From Pseudofabraea citricarpa (taxonomy: Eukaryota; Ascomycota; Leotiomycetes; Helotiales; Dermateaceae), in assembly GCA_029641185.1 (NCBI GenBank), contig JAPWGK010000005.1:1-64000 (forward strand): 64,000 bases of DNA. The letters are read 5' to 3'. Of this stretch, positions 52,826 to 64,000 are shown in pieces (position 1 is the stretch's first letter; every line of letters begins with the position of its first letter). The notes under the pieces are model-generated. The model made no database searches, was not told the origin of the DNA, and was given only the letters and a program-made list of their open reading frames with translations. The position numbers were made by a program, and so were the translations under genes.

Positions 52826-53373
52826 CGATGGAGGGAGATTGGCACAGAGGACCCCTGGATACGTGCTTCGAGCAAGGATGGAAGAGAGGGAAGGTCAGGG
52901 CGGAGACACTGTGAATGGAGACAGTACAGCCCTGATCAGAGGCCAGCGTGCCTGCTAAGTGTACTAAGAGACCTACCTTAGCCTATAGGTACAGGTACCT
53001 AAGTACCTAGGATCCCAGGCTTCAGGCTCCAGAGGGGGTGGGTCAGGGCACTCGAACCGCACAGTACAGTACTGTACTGTACTCCGTACACTCTGTACTG
53101 TAACCCCCTCCCCACCAGCCCTTTCTCCCCCAGATTGGGAACGCGACGCGGCACAGCAAACTTAAGGGTCCTTTTAGCCACAGACCTGAGGCTGTTCAAA
53201 CAGTCAGGTGCCTACGGAGGTATCAGGCAGCCAAACACCATGTGATCACGTGAACCCACACCCTCGGAGGAGGGATATTCCTCGCCGAACTAAAAGTTGT
53301 CTCGAGGACGGTGGAAAGTGGCAGCAGACAGACTTTGGCTTGCAATTGTCTTCAACGCTCAATTGGTCTCCAC
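52826..53373. promoter_or_regulatory. Divergent promoter region of eos1 and the mL45 gene
   Basis: It contains a cluster of short palindromes: GGTACCTAAGTACCTAGG near 52,995-53,012 and the perfect 20-base palindrome at 53,061-53,080, followed by further TACTGTAC-like pieces to 53,103. A TGATCACGTGA-like palindromic site lies near 53,243-53,252. Function unknown. Confidence 0.5.
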
Positions 53374-54341
53374 ATGGCGCAATCCCTGCGACGGCCTCTC
53401 TCTACAGCTGTCGGCCTCTCCTCTCCATTTGCACGTTTAAACCAGCGATGTTTTTCCTTGGTAGCACCGCGATGGGCTTCAGCTCCCCAACCGCAAGTAT
53501 CCAGGCCAGCCCAAGTTGCTGAGCGGAGTATCCGTGTTGCATCGAAGGACATGATGTATCTGCCGTCAGACATCGGTCTCCTAGAGGGTATGTCTCCTCT
53601 TTCTCCTCCGATCTGCCTCCTATCGACTGGTCTCTCGCCTAGCTGGAAGCCTGGGGACTCGTTGGAAGATGTTGTAGCTTACTGAGAACTTCTTTAGACA
53701 CCTTTGTCACCCCATCCTTCTCAAATCTTCCCTCGATCCTTAAGGAGCCACGAGGTCTTCTGAAACTGCAGTGGTACCGGCTGAAGTACCGCTTTCGCGA
53801 CGCTTTCTCCAGCCTCGTGCTCAAGTGGTCCTCTCCCAGCGTTAAGTCCTGGTATAGACCTAGTCTTAAGCTCCACCGGAGCCAGATTGCCCCCTCGGCC
53901 ATTGCTCTCCACCAGACCATGTACACTGCATTTGCTGAAGGAGATGTGCAGACGTTGCGCACAATTTGCACCGACGGAATCTACGACAGCTTTCAAGCTC
54001 GTATTGCATCTCGCCCACGGGGGGAGCGGATGCAGTGGGAACTAGTAAAATACAATAAACGTGCCAAGTTGGTCTCGAATCGCGCAGCTCGTTTGCCTAT
54101 GGATGGAGCAGCCGTAAGGCAAGCAGTCGTTCGAATAGCATCCAAGCAGAAATTGACGAGGTTTAAAGCCAATGGCGCAGTGGTGCCAGGCACTGGCAAA
54201 GAAAAGGATGTGGTGGAATACGTCGTGCTGCAAAAAAAGTACTGGCAGTGGAAAGAAGAGGATTGGCAGGTCTGGGGAACAACGGATGTAACGACATTAC
54301 AGAAGTTGGAGGAAGCATTGGCTCAGAATGCATCTGATTAA
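53374..54341 (+). CDS. Mitochondrial ribosome protein mL45 / Mba1-like
   Basis: Two exons (53,374-53,587; 53,698-54,341) encode 285 residues. The N-terminus is Arg/Ser/Ala-rich with no acids in the first 35 residues, a mitochondrial targeting signal. The second exon holds a Tim44-like domain (about 135-280): a helical segment with M-Y-T-A-F-A-E-G-D, then strands such as Y-W-Q-W-K-E-E-D-W-Q-V-W-G-T-T. In yeast Mba1 and in animals mL45 tether the mitoribosome to the inner membrane for insertion of nascent proteins. Which of the two names fits best cannot be decided here. An upstream in-frame ATG at 53,311 would add 21 residues, but the targeting signal begins at 53,374. Confidence 0.85.
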
Positions 54342-54645
54342 ACGAGGAGCGACACATTTGCATGGTAAGGAGTCTGTTGGTAATTCATATTTGTAGACTG
54401 TAAAACATAAGGGTCAAAAGCAATCTGTACGATATTTCCAAAACTCTCAGCACCGCTCCATAACTTCCGCAAATCCAAAGAGACACGCGGAGAATGCCCC
54501 ATTTCAGCGTGGCCGCCTTTCTCTTTCAGTTTGAAATTCTGCACTGGGCCTCCGAAATCACCAAGTCAGTGACTCAAGAATACCATTCATGTAGGCCACG
54601 AGGATCGAGAGGAAACTCAAGCCTTGGCCAAGAGACATGATAGGA
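54342..54645. other. Convergent 3' intergenic region, 304 bases
   Basis: It holds the 3' ends of the mL45 gene (+) and the symporter gene (-). No other feature was seen. Confidence 0.5.
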
Positions 54646-57139
54646 TTAGAAGAATTTGCCTTTGCGGTCGACAATTATGAGATCAGCTTGGGCGTCGCTA
54701 TGAATTTCATCGCTCGTTGCATACTCTGGAGCCCCTGCTACACGATGATTCAAAAAGGCTGGGTGGTCGAGAGCGTCGAATCGATGCCCCTTCACCTTGG
54801 CTTCGACAAATCGATATGCTAATCTCACGCCGAGCGCACCAAATCCCCACAGGAGACCACCAACTGGGGCTGCGACAAAGGCACCGAACGCACTCCAATC
54901 ATTGCCGTAAAGTCCTTGTTCCAGAAGCAACAATTTTGCCCCGTCTAAAGGATTGCCAAAATAGATGGTACCAAAGATGAAGACAGTCAACAGCCCACCC
55001 AAACCACCTACAACGACCTCAAACCCTCGCCACCAATAGAACCGATCACTGATCCCCAACACCAGCACTGGAATGCTAGATGCTGAGACGAGATCAGATA
55101 TCAAATATATTTGAAGGACGCTTGGTGCTTTGAGCGCAATAACTACCACCGGGAAGATGACTGCCACCACGGCGGCCCGGATCCACCATATTGAAATCTT
55201 GTTCCGGAATAAGTCATTTGAAGCTGTAGATACCATGGCAGACTGAAAGCTGTCAAAAGCTGCGGTGCTCAGGGAAACTACCATGACAAGGACTATTCCT
55301 ACGGTCCAGGCTGGGAGCTGCTCTAGGAGATAGAAGAAGGCAATGCTCCCATCTTGATCAACATTTGCCGGGTCAAAAGCACCGGACCACTATGTATGTC
55401 AGCACATTTAGAGAAGGAGTTGATGTTATACACACCGTAGCGATCAAGCCGGTAGAGCCAACTAGAGTCAATATGATCAAAACCACAACTGCAGCGATAG
55501 AGACACCAATCCAGAGATCTTTGTCCGTCTTGGATGCAAATGTCCGGATCCAAAAATTGGATAAGAAGAAGTCATTGGTCAAAACAGCAACGGGAAGTAT
55601 ATAGACCAGCTGCCAACCTAGCAAAGAGGAATTGAGGTATCCCGACGAATCGATCAGGCTCCTGTCGATTTCGGTTTCAACGCCAACAGTTATGGTAGCA
55701 ATAATAACTAAGATAAGATCAGTGATACCCAATCGCAACCAACACTGCAAACACAACTTACTAAGTCCAATGACCATGGCTCCTTGAATGATGTCGGTAA
55801 TGAAGGATATCTTGAAACCGCCCAGAGCTTACAAATGTGTTAATACTGCCTGTACCATGCTTCCCCTGGGGCCAGCAACACTTACAGGTATAGATTGTTG
55901 TGACAGCACACTGCACAATCACCATAGGAAGGCCGTTCATGCCAGTCAAGGCAGACATGATCTGCTGTAACGCTGAAAGCTCTGCCACCATATATAGAAA
56001 CATGGTCACTAGGGTTAAAAAGCTCAAATATAGAGCAGTAATCAGGCCAAATCGTTGCCTTGTCCACTCGGTTAGGACGAATCCTTCGGGGCACTTTGCT
56101 CTAATGATGGGACCGAGGTAGGCAAATATCAACAGTGGCGCCGAGGTAGTAATTGCATAGACAACCACACCTTGAACACCCGTGATGGTCGCAAGCTGGG
56201 GATACGAGAAAAGAATACCTGACCCGAGAGCTGTAAAGGGGTACATAGCTAGGGTTAGCATTCATATATAAGGCTGAAGGGGGAGGAAGGGGGGTTCTTT
56301 CAAAGCGGCAGACACTTTCCCACGCAAGCATTAACTTGATCGAGTATTCACGGTGCAATCTCAGCGTCATCTTCACAAGGCCCAAGATCTCTGCATGCCA
56401 ATGGAGGTGGATCTTAGACAGTTGTTTGACTCAGCGCCCGTAGTGAAGCCGCACCAGCCCATCTTGGGTCTCCCTCACCTTCATCGCCTTGCCCAAAAGG
56501 ATGGTCAAGCTTAGCTCCGGGGCCCCTCGAGAGGCTGGCGATATATGTCTCAATACGAACCTTCACGACCCGATTGGAGTCAAGTTCTCCTGCCCTTTGC
56601 TATGCGTTTGCCGAGGCAGCAATTGGAAAGCTGCCGCTCTTTTAGAATTAAGTGCCTTCATGATGCACTAACCAGACGCAATGAAATTCAGGGCCAGAGG
56701 GAAAGCTAAGCATGGTCAGTCAGTAAAAACACCATCAGAATTCCCCGCGCCCGCTTTCCCACGAGGAATTAAACGAGGGGCCTTTATGGAGTTAGAAATG
56801 CTGACCGGTCTGCGTTCGGTTACTGCTCAAGTATTCGCCCTGTTCACACAAGACTGTCAGCAGCTGAGGGCAAGGACCGGCAACAGGTTGTCCTCCTCTA
56901 CCTTTGTCTGATGACGCAGCCGCCAAGCTACATAGCAACCAAAGACTCTGTACAAAGATGGTCAGCTGAAATGTGTACCGGGGCAATCATGGCCGGTTCT
57001 TGTAGGTACGCACAAGAACGCGCTGTAGGTCAGGTAGATGATGGCATTTGAAGCCTGCAAGGTGAGGTTAGCAGCTGGTTGTGCTCGTTGCGTGGGCTGA
57101 AAGATTAGGTATTCGTACCTGAGTAGATGGTTGTCCCAT
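54646..57139 (-). CDS. Sodium:solute symporter family protein (SSS, Dur3-like)
   Basis: Eight exons model a 547-residue protein: 57,139-57,119; 57,054-57,014; 56,927-56,806; 56,705-56,673; 56,230-55,886; 55,827-55,762; 55,707-55,436; 55,389-54,646. The first exon codes only M-G-Q-P-S-T-Q. Helix 1 follows (A-I-I-Y-L-T-Y-S-A-F), then the S-S-N-R-T-Q-T segment and F-P-L-A-L-N-F-I-A-S in a 33-base exon joined to L-G-S-G-I-L-F-S-Y-P. About 13 hydrophobic helices are present, and F-D-S-F-Q-S-A-M-V-S-T is the family's sodium-site helix. SSS proteins move solutes such as urea with sodium or protons across the plasma membrane; the substrate is not known here. The segment between helix 1 and S-S-N-R-T is uncertain, because an additional intron at 56,901 to about 56,845 is possible. 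Confidence 0.82.
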
Positions 57140-57672
57140 GACTGCGGCGTGCAAACAAAAAGAATAATGCTGGTGGGACGAGGATGGGGAGGCTGAAGAT
57201 GCAAGAAATTTGCATCGTCATCTGCACCAATGTACTTACCGAGTGGGTTGGGGCGCTGGCAATTGGAGGGTTCCACTACCAGCCCCACCTGCTTAGTAGA
57301 GATCACTCTAGCCAATAAGAATCCACAACTGCAGTACATGCAACCTGGACTCGTCCTTGGTACATTAACTCTTTGTATTGTCCTAGGCTATTGTACATTT
57401 ACCAAGGAAAACCCGTAGACTATAAACCATAGCCCATGGACCATATATCCTAGTCCCGTACTATCGTCATTGAAAACAACAGAATCAAGGCTGGTGGTGT
57501 CTTGCATACTGCAATTACAACAAATCGCTGCCACGAAGTGCAACGCGAGGACATTAGAATAACAAAGAGAGTGAAAGATAATGTACACTTCGCCAACCAA
57601 CTTTAAGGAAACGTATCCCAACTATACTGTAAGTTCAGCGCACCACAGAATAGTCTCAGGGTACATCAGTGC
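57140..57672. promoter_or_regulatory. Upstream region of the symporter gene
   Basis: It lies between the symporter start and the stop of the RNA-binding protein gene, both on the minus strand. It includes the 5' leader and promoter. Short frames are present but show no family features. Confidence 0.45.
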
Positions 57673-60600
57673 TTATTGAGCAACAAAAGAGTGATTAGCA
57701 GCGGTAGGTGTAGGAGAACGATCCTCGTCTGTCTCAATGATAGTGGCCATGCCCGATACATGATAAGCTGCATTGGGATGTGGACCGTACTGGTTGGGGG
57801 TTGGTTGAGCAACATAGTAATGTTCCTGGCCAGGATGTAGGTAGACAGCTCCTGGGTTCATGCCTCCCGCAGCAGGTGGTGCTTGGTAATAACCAGAGTT
57901 GACAGCCATCTGCGTTGGTCCATATCCTGCAGGGTAATGGCCATATGCAGCAGAGAACTGAGTGGCATGCTGAGCAGCATACTGAGCTGCGTACTGAGCA
58001 GCATACTGAGCAGCATATTGTGGGTCAAGAGGATAAGTACAGCCATTCCATTGGTATGGATATTGAATTGGTGGTGGATAACCCATCTGAGCATAAACTG
58101 GGGGGCCATGACCTTGTGAAGCAGCTGGTGGAACGTAGCCTTGGTTAGCTGGCATTGCTGCTTGGTGTGGTTGTGTTGAAGTCCGAACCGCCTCCTGCTG
58201 AATTGAATGCTGTTCTGCGGTCCGAGGAGTTGGTTTACGAGACGGAGTGCTATGAGAGACATTCAGAGCATGGTTGCCAGTGTCTCCACGTTCTTTGAGT
58301 TGTCGCTCTGAGTTTCTCTCGCTCACACGAATAAGAGCTCCGGACAAATAAGATTGATTCTGGAGCAAGCAAGTAAGCATGACAGTCTGTACTAAGTATG
58401 ACAGTAGCACTTACCTTATCACGACGAGCAGCTTGTGCAGCCTCGACAGATTCGAATTCAACGAATCCCCAGACGTATCGATCCTCTCCTAAACAGCTGT
58501 TACTGACTAAAATTGCTTCCTTATGCAAGGAAACTTACCAGGAACTTTAGAAGCATTATTGACAATAGTCACAGAGATGATTCGACCATAAGCAGCAAAG
58601 TACTCGCGAAGCTTGTGCTCCGTAATATCAACTGGCAAGGAGCCAATGTGAATGGAACGTCGGTCCTGCTCGTAACTCTCGATGTATGCCTGAGCGTGTG
58701 AGTCTTTGATGTCTGCCTTACTGGCGGGCGGCGACATATTGGCAACAGAACGCAATCGATATTCATTGTGGTTCCGGAAGTACTAAGCAAGTCAGCAAAG
58801 ACTCAGAGGGGGGCTGCTAACTCGTTTGACCTACCGATTGGGCATCTACGCCATCTTCGTACAGCTCGAAGTGCACAATTACACCTTGCTCTTCAATACC
58901 TAGAGAGTTGCGCTCGGAAAATGATGGGATGTAACATTTGGTAAGCTTTCCGAAACGGCCAAGTACATTTCGAGCACCATCCACAGTTAGAGTATTGCAA
59001 GCCCAGTCCATGAAGTAAACACCTGTAGTTTCTGATGAGAAATAGGTCAAGTAGCAGGAAACGGACACTTACGATGAGCCTTTGCTCGCTCAGTTCGGAC
59101 ATCACGACCATAGATCATTCGACCCTTGCCATTTGAGAGAGCACGCTCAGCATCTCGCTTGTTCTTGTTCTTATTAGCATAAGCTCCAAGTAGATTTAGA
59201 GGAGGACTTACAGTATACTGGCAGAAGGCGAAGGGCATATTATTGTTATCACGACGGATCTTAACGAAAACGGTGCCGAACTCTCGGAAGACTTGGGTGA
59301 CAGCGGCCTCGAGCGATGCATCGGTCTTTTGTTGAGAAAGACTGCACAGTTAGTATCAGATAGGAGAGAAGGTACTGAAAGTAGGACTTACTTTGCTACA
59401 AATATGCAGCATGCAGGAGGATAAACGGCCTGGGCATTCTTTCCAGTTACCACAAACCCATGGTTCAAACTAGCTGACTTCACGAAACGAGATGAACTAG
59501 CAGAGCTAGCAAAATCGAGTTTTCGTGCAACTACACTTCCACTTGAAGCTGAAGCACCTGAGCGCCAGTCCTTACTCATCAACGATTTCTTCTCTGATGT
59601 CGTGCTTCCAGACGAAGAAGGAGTACGGAAAGGATCATCGCCGCGTCTGGCGAGACCTGCACGAACAAATGGTGAAACATAGCTACTAAGACATCAGTCA
59701 AAATTCATGGGGCCATATTGCGCGAATTCTTACCAGCCTGCACCGGGCGAATAGCCTTGGCTAGTGGAGTTGGCCTGGGCAGCATTGGTAGAATACGTGC
59801 CAGATGCATTAGTGTTGACGTGAACCTGCTCTTCGTCACCTAGAGCGAGTCCACCCATATCGCCAATGAAAACGCCCTCTGCAGAATAGTTAGCCCATAC
59901 TCTTCAAAGAATGCAAGAAATACCCCAATTTATTTTGCAAATAATGAAAGTAACAAATCCATGGTATGAAGACGCCGGAACGATTCCTCTGCCACCACAA
60001 CAGGAAAGGCAGCGTAGATTGAGGTTAAAAGCCACCGCGAAAAGTACGGAAGCAATGCTGCGGAACGACAGCAAGGGCACCATGAGGCAAGAAGGCGAAT
60101 GAAAGAGATGGGAGAGACTTCCGAGAAGATCATGGCAACCATTAGCAGCAGTTGCAGAGGGCCTGCTAATGTGGTTGAAACCAAAAAAGTAGTTCAGACA
60201 ATGAAGGAATCATACCTCTCCAGTGGCCATGGCAAGCACTGCTAGCCGATGTGGCGACAGCACCATTTTGTATGGGAGAAACTGAGAACATGGTGGGTGC
60301 CAAGGTCTCCAAAACCATGGCCTTGAAGAACAATGTACATGGAGACAAAAAGGAGTTGAATTGATGGAGAAGGTAAAGAAAGGCCTTCGCAAGCATTGCT
60401 AGGTGAGATGGCACTGCCACCGGCCATGAAGAAACACAAGGGCTGCATAAAGAGGATGCAAAGAGTGCAGAGAATTTAACATTGGAAGTGAGAAGCTCAG
60501 GAGGAGCAAAGCTGAACCAGAGAGCAGAATCAGGAGAGCAAGGCCAGGCCATTCGCAAGCACTGCTAGACGAAATGGTGGTAGGCAAGTTCGTAGACAAC

Positions 60601-60873
60601 GCACAAGCAGAGAAAACAGCGAACAATAAAAGGGGTAAAAAAACACGTACCATCTTTATTGAACTCGTCATCTTCATCATCTTCATCCTCACCTGGAGTA
60701 GCAGGGACCTTGTTGTCGTCGCTGGCAGCACTGTCGCCATAGGTGCTAGCAGGAGAAGGCTCGGCGGTAGATGATGAACCAGTGCCCTCGGCAGCGATAG
60801 AGCTCATGCTGTCGCTAGAGGAGTTGGGGTGCGACTTGGCAGCCCTACCATGGGCAGGCGTGGTAGGCTCCAT
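57673..60873 (-). CDS. RNA-binding protein with three RRM domains
   Basis: Ten exons are supported: 60,873-60,651; 60,281-60,216; 59,878-59,734; 59,685-59,392; 59,341-59,212; 59,169-59,073; 59,022-58,835; 58,782-58,539; 58,488-58,415; 58,359-57,673, giving 715 residues. The N-terminus is acidic and Ser-rich (E-D-E-D-D-E-D-D-E-F). RRM1 is at about 238-320 (RNP2 I-F-V-A-N-L, RNP1-like P-F-A-F-C-Q-Y), a degenerate RRM2 at about 319-385 (V-Y-F-M-D-W ... V-I-V-H-F-E-L-Y), and RRM3 at about 423-500 (I-H-I-G-S-L ... V-W-G-F-V-E-F). The C-terminal 200 residues are Gln/Pro/Tyr/Ala-rich with tandem A-A-Q-Y units. It probably binds mRNA; the target is unknown and I do not assign a named orthologue. The 66-base second exon is less certain but has matching phase-1 ends. 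Confidence 0.85.
57953..58020 (-). repeat. Tandem repeat coding Ala-Ala-Gln-Tyr
   Basis: A 12-base unit (minus strand GCTGCTCAGTAT and variants) repeats about four to five times inside the last exon of the RRM protein. Third positions vary, so the repeat has aged under selection for the protein sequence. Confidence 0.85.
60232..60568. repeat. Dispersed 14-base motif in the 5' introns of the RRM gene
   Basis: GCAAGCACTGCTAG occurs at 60,232-60,245 and 60,555-60,568, and with one C-to-T difference at 60,389-60,402; spacings are 157 and 166 bases. Flanking bases are also similar (GGCC upstream, GA-ATGG downstream). The first copy lies in the 66-base exon, the other two in the following intron (minus-strand order reversed). 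Confidence 0.75.
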
Positions 60874-63015
60874 GGCGATGGGTTTACCTTTGAGGAGGTG
60901 TTTGCTTTGGAAAGCAGGAGAATGGAATTGTCACGGGTGTTCTCAAGCGAGAAAGACTCGTGGATATTCGAAGGGAAGAGGGAAAGGGTAGGTAGTCAAG
61001 AAAGGGGGAGTGTCGTGCTTGACAGAAGGAGGTCGTGGAGGAGGAGTGTGTGGTTGCGTTGTTGATGAAGAAGAAGAGAAGAAGAGAAGACGCGATTGTG
61101 CGAGGATGAAGATAATTTTGGGACTATGGTAGCGCTAATGCTGATTTTTGCTGTTTCTGATGCCGTTGCTGCCACCGCCTTCTTCTGCGGCCTGCAGAAC
61201 TGTTATGTTGGTGATATATATACCCTGCGTGAGTGGCGGTAGAGGGAATCTCCGCGCCGGTCAGCGAGGACATGTCCCACGAGGGAGACCACTACCTTCG
61301 CCTTTACCTTTGCCTTTATACACTGGCTGCCCTGACATCCCTTACCCAGCGGTCTACCTGGTCCTACCTAGCATGCAGCAGCAGTCCACCAACAAAGAGG
61401 CGTCCCCATATGATACCTTGGTATACATTACATGACACCATGTTGACGGAGGCTATTTAAGGACCGCAAGTCGAGCGAGGACAGCGGGCCGAACCGAAGC
61501 CGCTGCAACTTCCCCAGTCTTCGACCTCAACACCTCTGAGAGTCCTGCGTCGCTCCATCGAGAAGTACCGTGCTACACTAGACCTGTCGAAAAGAACCAT
61601 CTTGGCTTGGCCCCGGTCGATTACACAGCGTTGGCGTCTATCGAGAACAATCGTCTTGCTTTGCCTCAGTCCCGAACGACCGTCTTATTTGGCTTTAGTC
61701 GACAATACAGCACTGGCCCTGTCGAAAACAACCACCCTTCCTGACTCCAGTCAGAAGTATGCAGAGCAATATTCCGATGCACTTATTCCATCACCGGTCC
61801 AAATTATGTCTCTGAAGATTTCAAGACACCGAATCAGAATCTCACATGCCTAAACAAGACAGCTGCTCTATCCTGATTGGGCGGCATGAATGTATGTCAT
61901 GCATGGTTGTGTTGATTTAGTCCCCATGGCATTTCTCTCCTCGAGCGAGGTGTGCTTCAACATGCTTAGCACCCGCCGGGTGGCTTTTCTAGCTGCACAT
62001 GGTGGCGTTTGTACTTCGAGGTATTGATTTGGTAGCAGCGAAATACCTGCCACGCCTACAAGGGAAGATAATTCTTTTGCTCAGAGGAACAATGCAGATC
62101 AAGAAGAGCTTTCCCATCAAATACGCAAGACTTGTATGGAGATTGGAAACCTTTGAATGCTGTGTCTTCTAACATCTTTAACTTGCTCAGATGTAGAGGG
62201 CCAGTTTCGCTGGGAGATTTGGTGGTCTATCGGTGTTTGAGTTTTTGCTTTTTACTTTGTTGATTTTGTTTTGGTTATGGTTCTTTAGCCGACGCCTGCT
62301 TAACCGACGCCTGGCTTTGCTGTTCGATCTAGTGACTGCCAGTCTGTCAACAAGATGGCAACATGTCCGCTTCTAAATATTATGAAGCGCAGACACGCAT
62401 TAAAATATCTGCAGAAGTTAAGGTGTTATAGGTGGAGGATGGTCAATGACTGATCATGACAACTTACTTGAGAAGCTTCTGCGTCACACGCTTTGTTGGA
62501 GCCTTTGTCTCGCACTGTATAGTGTTTTGTCATTGGGAGATTATTCCATCGATCTCAGAAGATCTTATTTCTTGTGGCTGCATTTTGCAGATCTTCTTGT
62601 GTACAGATTTGTCTGCTTACATACACAAAGGTTCGCTTGCTGGTCGTTGCGGCATCAAAAGTGTTGCTAGAATGAGGTGTTGTTGAGATTTGTCAAAGGA
62701 CAAGCCCTCGTACTTTAGATTGCTGAATCACGTGAGTTTAACTTGCTTATCAGCCTCAACAAGGCTATATCAACTAGCCTCGTGTTGCTGATGTAATATT
62801 CACGGAGCGGAGTATCTTCGGACCCTTTTGCTCTTGCCCTTGATTAAGCTCGAGCTCGAGGCTTTGCAGGAATTGGTAAACAAGGCGACTAGCATTTTTG
62901 TACGTCCAAGTTCGACGACAGTTTCTTTTTTGCTTCCTGGTCTTCAGCTCTATAGCTGGCTAGGGTAACTTGAACACCTCCATCGCTGGCAACAATCATT
63001 ACCTGAGCAGGCGCG
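60874..63015. promoter_or_regulatory. Divergent intergenic region, about 2.1 kb
   Basis: It separates the start of the RRM gene (-) from the start of cia30 (+). The first 250 bases next to the RRM gene are GA-rich on the plus strand (about 60,950-61,090), a CT-rich leader on the coding strand. The stretch 61,580-61,740 repeats phrases like GTCGA-AACAA-C. I see no supported gene, although several 60-95 residue frames exist. Confidence 0.5.
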
Positions 63016-63904
63016 ATGAGGGTCACTCCTAGTTTAGCTAGAGGATTCTTCGGCCGCAGCATCGACGAGTTTAAGAGATGGTCAGCCATTGGTATGATCT
63101 TCAGTTTTTCCTGTTCTATTTGCTTCAGGGATCTTCCGCTAACCATTGATCGGTATTTCAGCGCTCACAGCAGAATCGGTTAGAGTTCCTACGAAGCCCT
63201 ACGTGCTCAAATCTTTCCACGACGAAGATTCGACCCGAACATGTAAAGTCATTTGCGACTCTAATGTGGGAGGATTCTCTCGGGCAGATCTCGACTGGAT
63301 ACCCCCATCGAAAGACATCAAATCTTCTGCATCCGCGAACGCTCTGGGCCATGCTAGGTTTCATGGCAAGATATCTATTGAGCTGCCAGCCAATAAACCA
63401 CAAATCCAGCGCACAGGGTATGCGGCATGGCGAACACTTGATCGTGGGTCTACAATATTTGGAAAATCAGTTTGGGATATTGATCCATATGCCTACCTTG
63501 CATTACGCATCAAGTCAGACGGGCGAAAGTACTTCGTTAATGTGCAAACCGATTCGATCGTGCCAACGGATCTACACCAGCATAGACTGTATGCTAGAAG
63601 TCCAGGTGAATGGGAGACGGTGCTAATCAGATGGAACGATTTTGTACGCACGAATCATGGCATTGTGGTCGAGCCTCAAGCCGAACTCTTAAGGCAGAAA
63701 GTCCGAACGGTTGGCATTGGCTTGATTGACAGAATACCCGGTGGGTTTGACGTTTCCATTGAGCGGATATGGGCGACGAATGGATTAAGTGAGCAGGATG
63801 TTGCCGAGGACGGGAGAGCTGAGGAGGGCCAGCTGAGAAATAAGCATGGAGAGAAAATCCGAAAGCACAATCCGACAAGCTGGAGTGACACTCCTAAATC
63901 ATGA
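63016..63904 (+). CDS. cia30: Complex I intermediate-associated protein 30 (CIA30/NDUFAF1)
   Basis: Two exons (63,016-63,091; 63,162-63,904) encode 272 residues. The first exon holds a short mitochondrial leader and F-F-G-R-S-I-D-E-F-K-R-W. The second begins A-L-T-A-E-S and carries the CIA30 domain to about residue 225: S-N-V-G-G-F-S near 60, G-Y-A-A-W-R-T near 120, and Y-A-Y-L-A-L-R-I-K-S-D-G-R-K-Y-F-V-N near 150. CIA30 was defined in Neurospora as an assembly factor for the membrane arm of mitochondrial complex I. A TTG at 63,146 is not the start, because the 70-base GT-AG intron keeps the frame. The tail is charged and less conserved. Confidence 0.92.
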
Positions 63905-64000
63905 AACAATGGTGGTTTCCATATGGCTAGATTTGTGTCGATATCTCAATAATGGCGAGTGCCTTATGTCGGAACATATTCCTCCACTGATATTATATTC
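63905..64000. other. 3' flank of cia30
   Basis: The last 96 bases of the window follow the cia30 stop codon and would hold part of its 3' untranslated region. No other feature was seen. Confidence 0.5.

Noticed and set aside
56246..56261. ATG at 56,261 or 56,246 as the start of the symporter
   Set aside because: It would remove helix 1 and the conserved S-S-N-R-T-Q-T segment. An acceptor at 56,231 joins the upstream exons in frame and restores the family sequence.
61602..61853. Plus-strand frame of 83 residues with repeated phrases
   Set aside because: The repetition is of short sequence phrases, not of a protein domain. No splice structure or family supports a gene.
63146..63904. Start of the CIA30 protein at 63,146
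   Set aside because: The codon is TTG and lies inside an intron; the exon at 63,016-63,091 supplies an ATG, a mitochondrial leader and conserved residues.
38705..63904. A metabolic gene cluster or operon-like system
   Set aside because: The ten genes have unrelated housekeeping roles and mixed orientation; no shared pathway is apparent.

Overview
The window comes from a filamentous ascomycete (Pezizomycotina). The genes have short GT-AG introns of about 40-110 bases with CTAAC/CTGAC-type branch sites. The products include fungal-lineage proteins such as an F-BAR/RhoGAP protein of the Rgd1 type, Eos1, and a DOMON plus cytochrome b561 protein. The genome is split into AT-rich and GC-balanced compartments, as expected where repeat-induced point mutation (RIP) has acted. 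The class is a guess (Leotiomycetes or a relative); nothing here proves it.

Bases 1 to about 37,150 are an AT-rich, gene-free compartment built from dead Ty1/Copia LTR retrotransposons. At least five bodies can be read. (1) A minus-strand element at 1-5,776, with an inverted LTR copy beside it at 5,962-6,540. (2) A plus-strand element at about 6,600-11,800. (3) A 5'-truncated plus-strand copy at 13,755-16,484. (4) A minus-strand element at 18,316-24,248 with two 737-base LTRs. (5) A nearly full relative of (3) at about 24,250-29,634. A further plus-strand family lies at about 31,430-34,600. Their proteins are recognisable only if in-frame TAA/TAG are understood as mutated Gln or Trp codons. 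Catalytic Asp/Glu codons are often changed to Asn/Lys, the G-to-A signature of RIP. Copies (3) and (5) each carry a different short TA-flanked insertion that the other lacks, so each supplies the other's empty site. Microsatellites, a minisatellite and unassigned AT-rich stretches fill the rest.

From about 37,150 the composition changes abruptly to normal gene-bearing DNA. Ten genes could be modelled with exon boundaries, in this order: DOMON/cytochrome b561 protein (+), F-BAR/RhoGAP protein (+), Mediator subunit Med12/Srb8 (-), PAT-complex subunit Asterix (+), translation initiation factor eIF1 (+), N-glycosylation protein Eos1 (-), mL45/Mba1-like mitoribosome protein (+), sodium:solute symporter (-), a three-RRM RNA-binding protein (-), and complex I assembly factor CIA30 (+). 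Most are housekeeping genes and do not form a pathway or cluster. The DOMON/b561 gene is the one closest to the repeat block.

I found no tRNA, rRNA, CRISPR array or biosynthetic cluster. The most informative features are the layered, differently RIP-mutated retrotransposons, the reciprocal MITE-like insertions, and a half-tRNA-type primer binding site. I did not find convincing evidence of a wholly new system.
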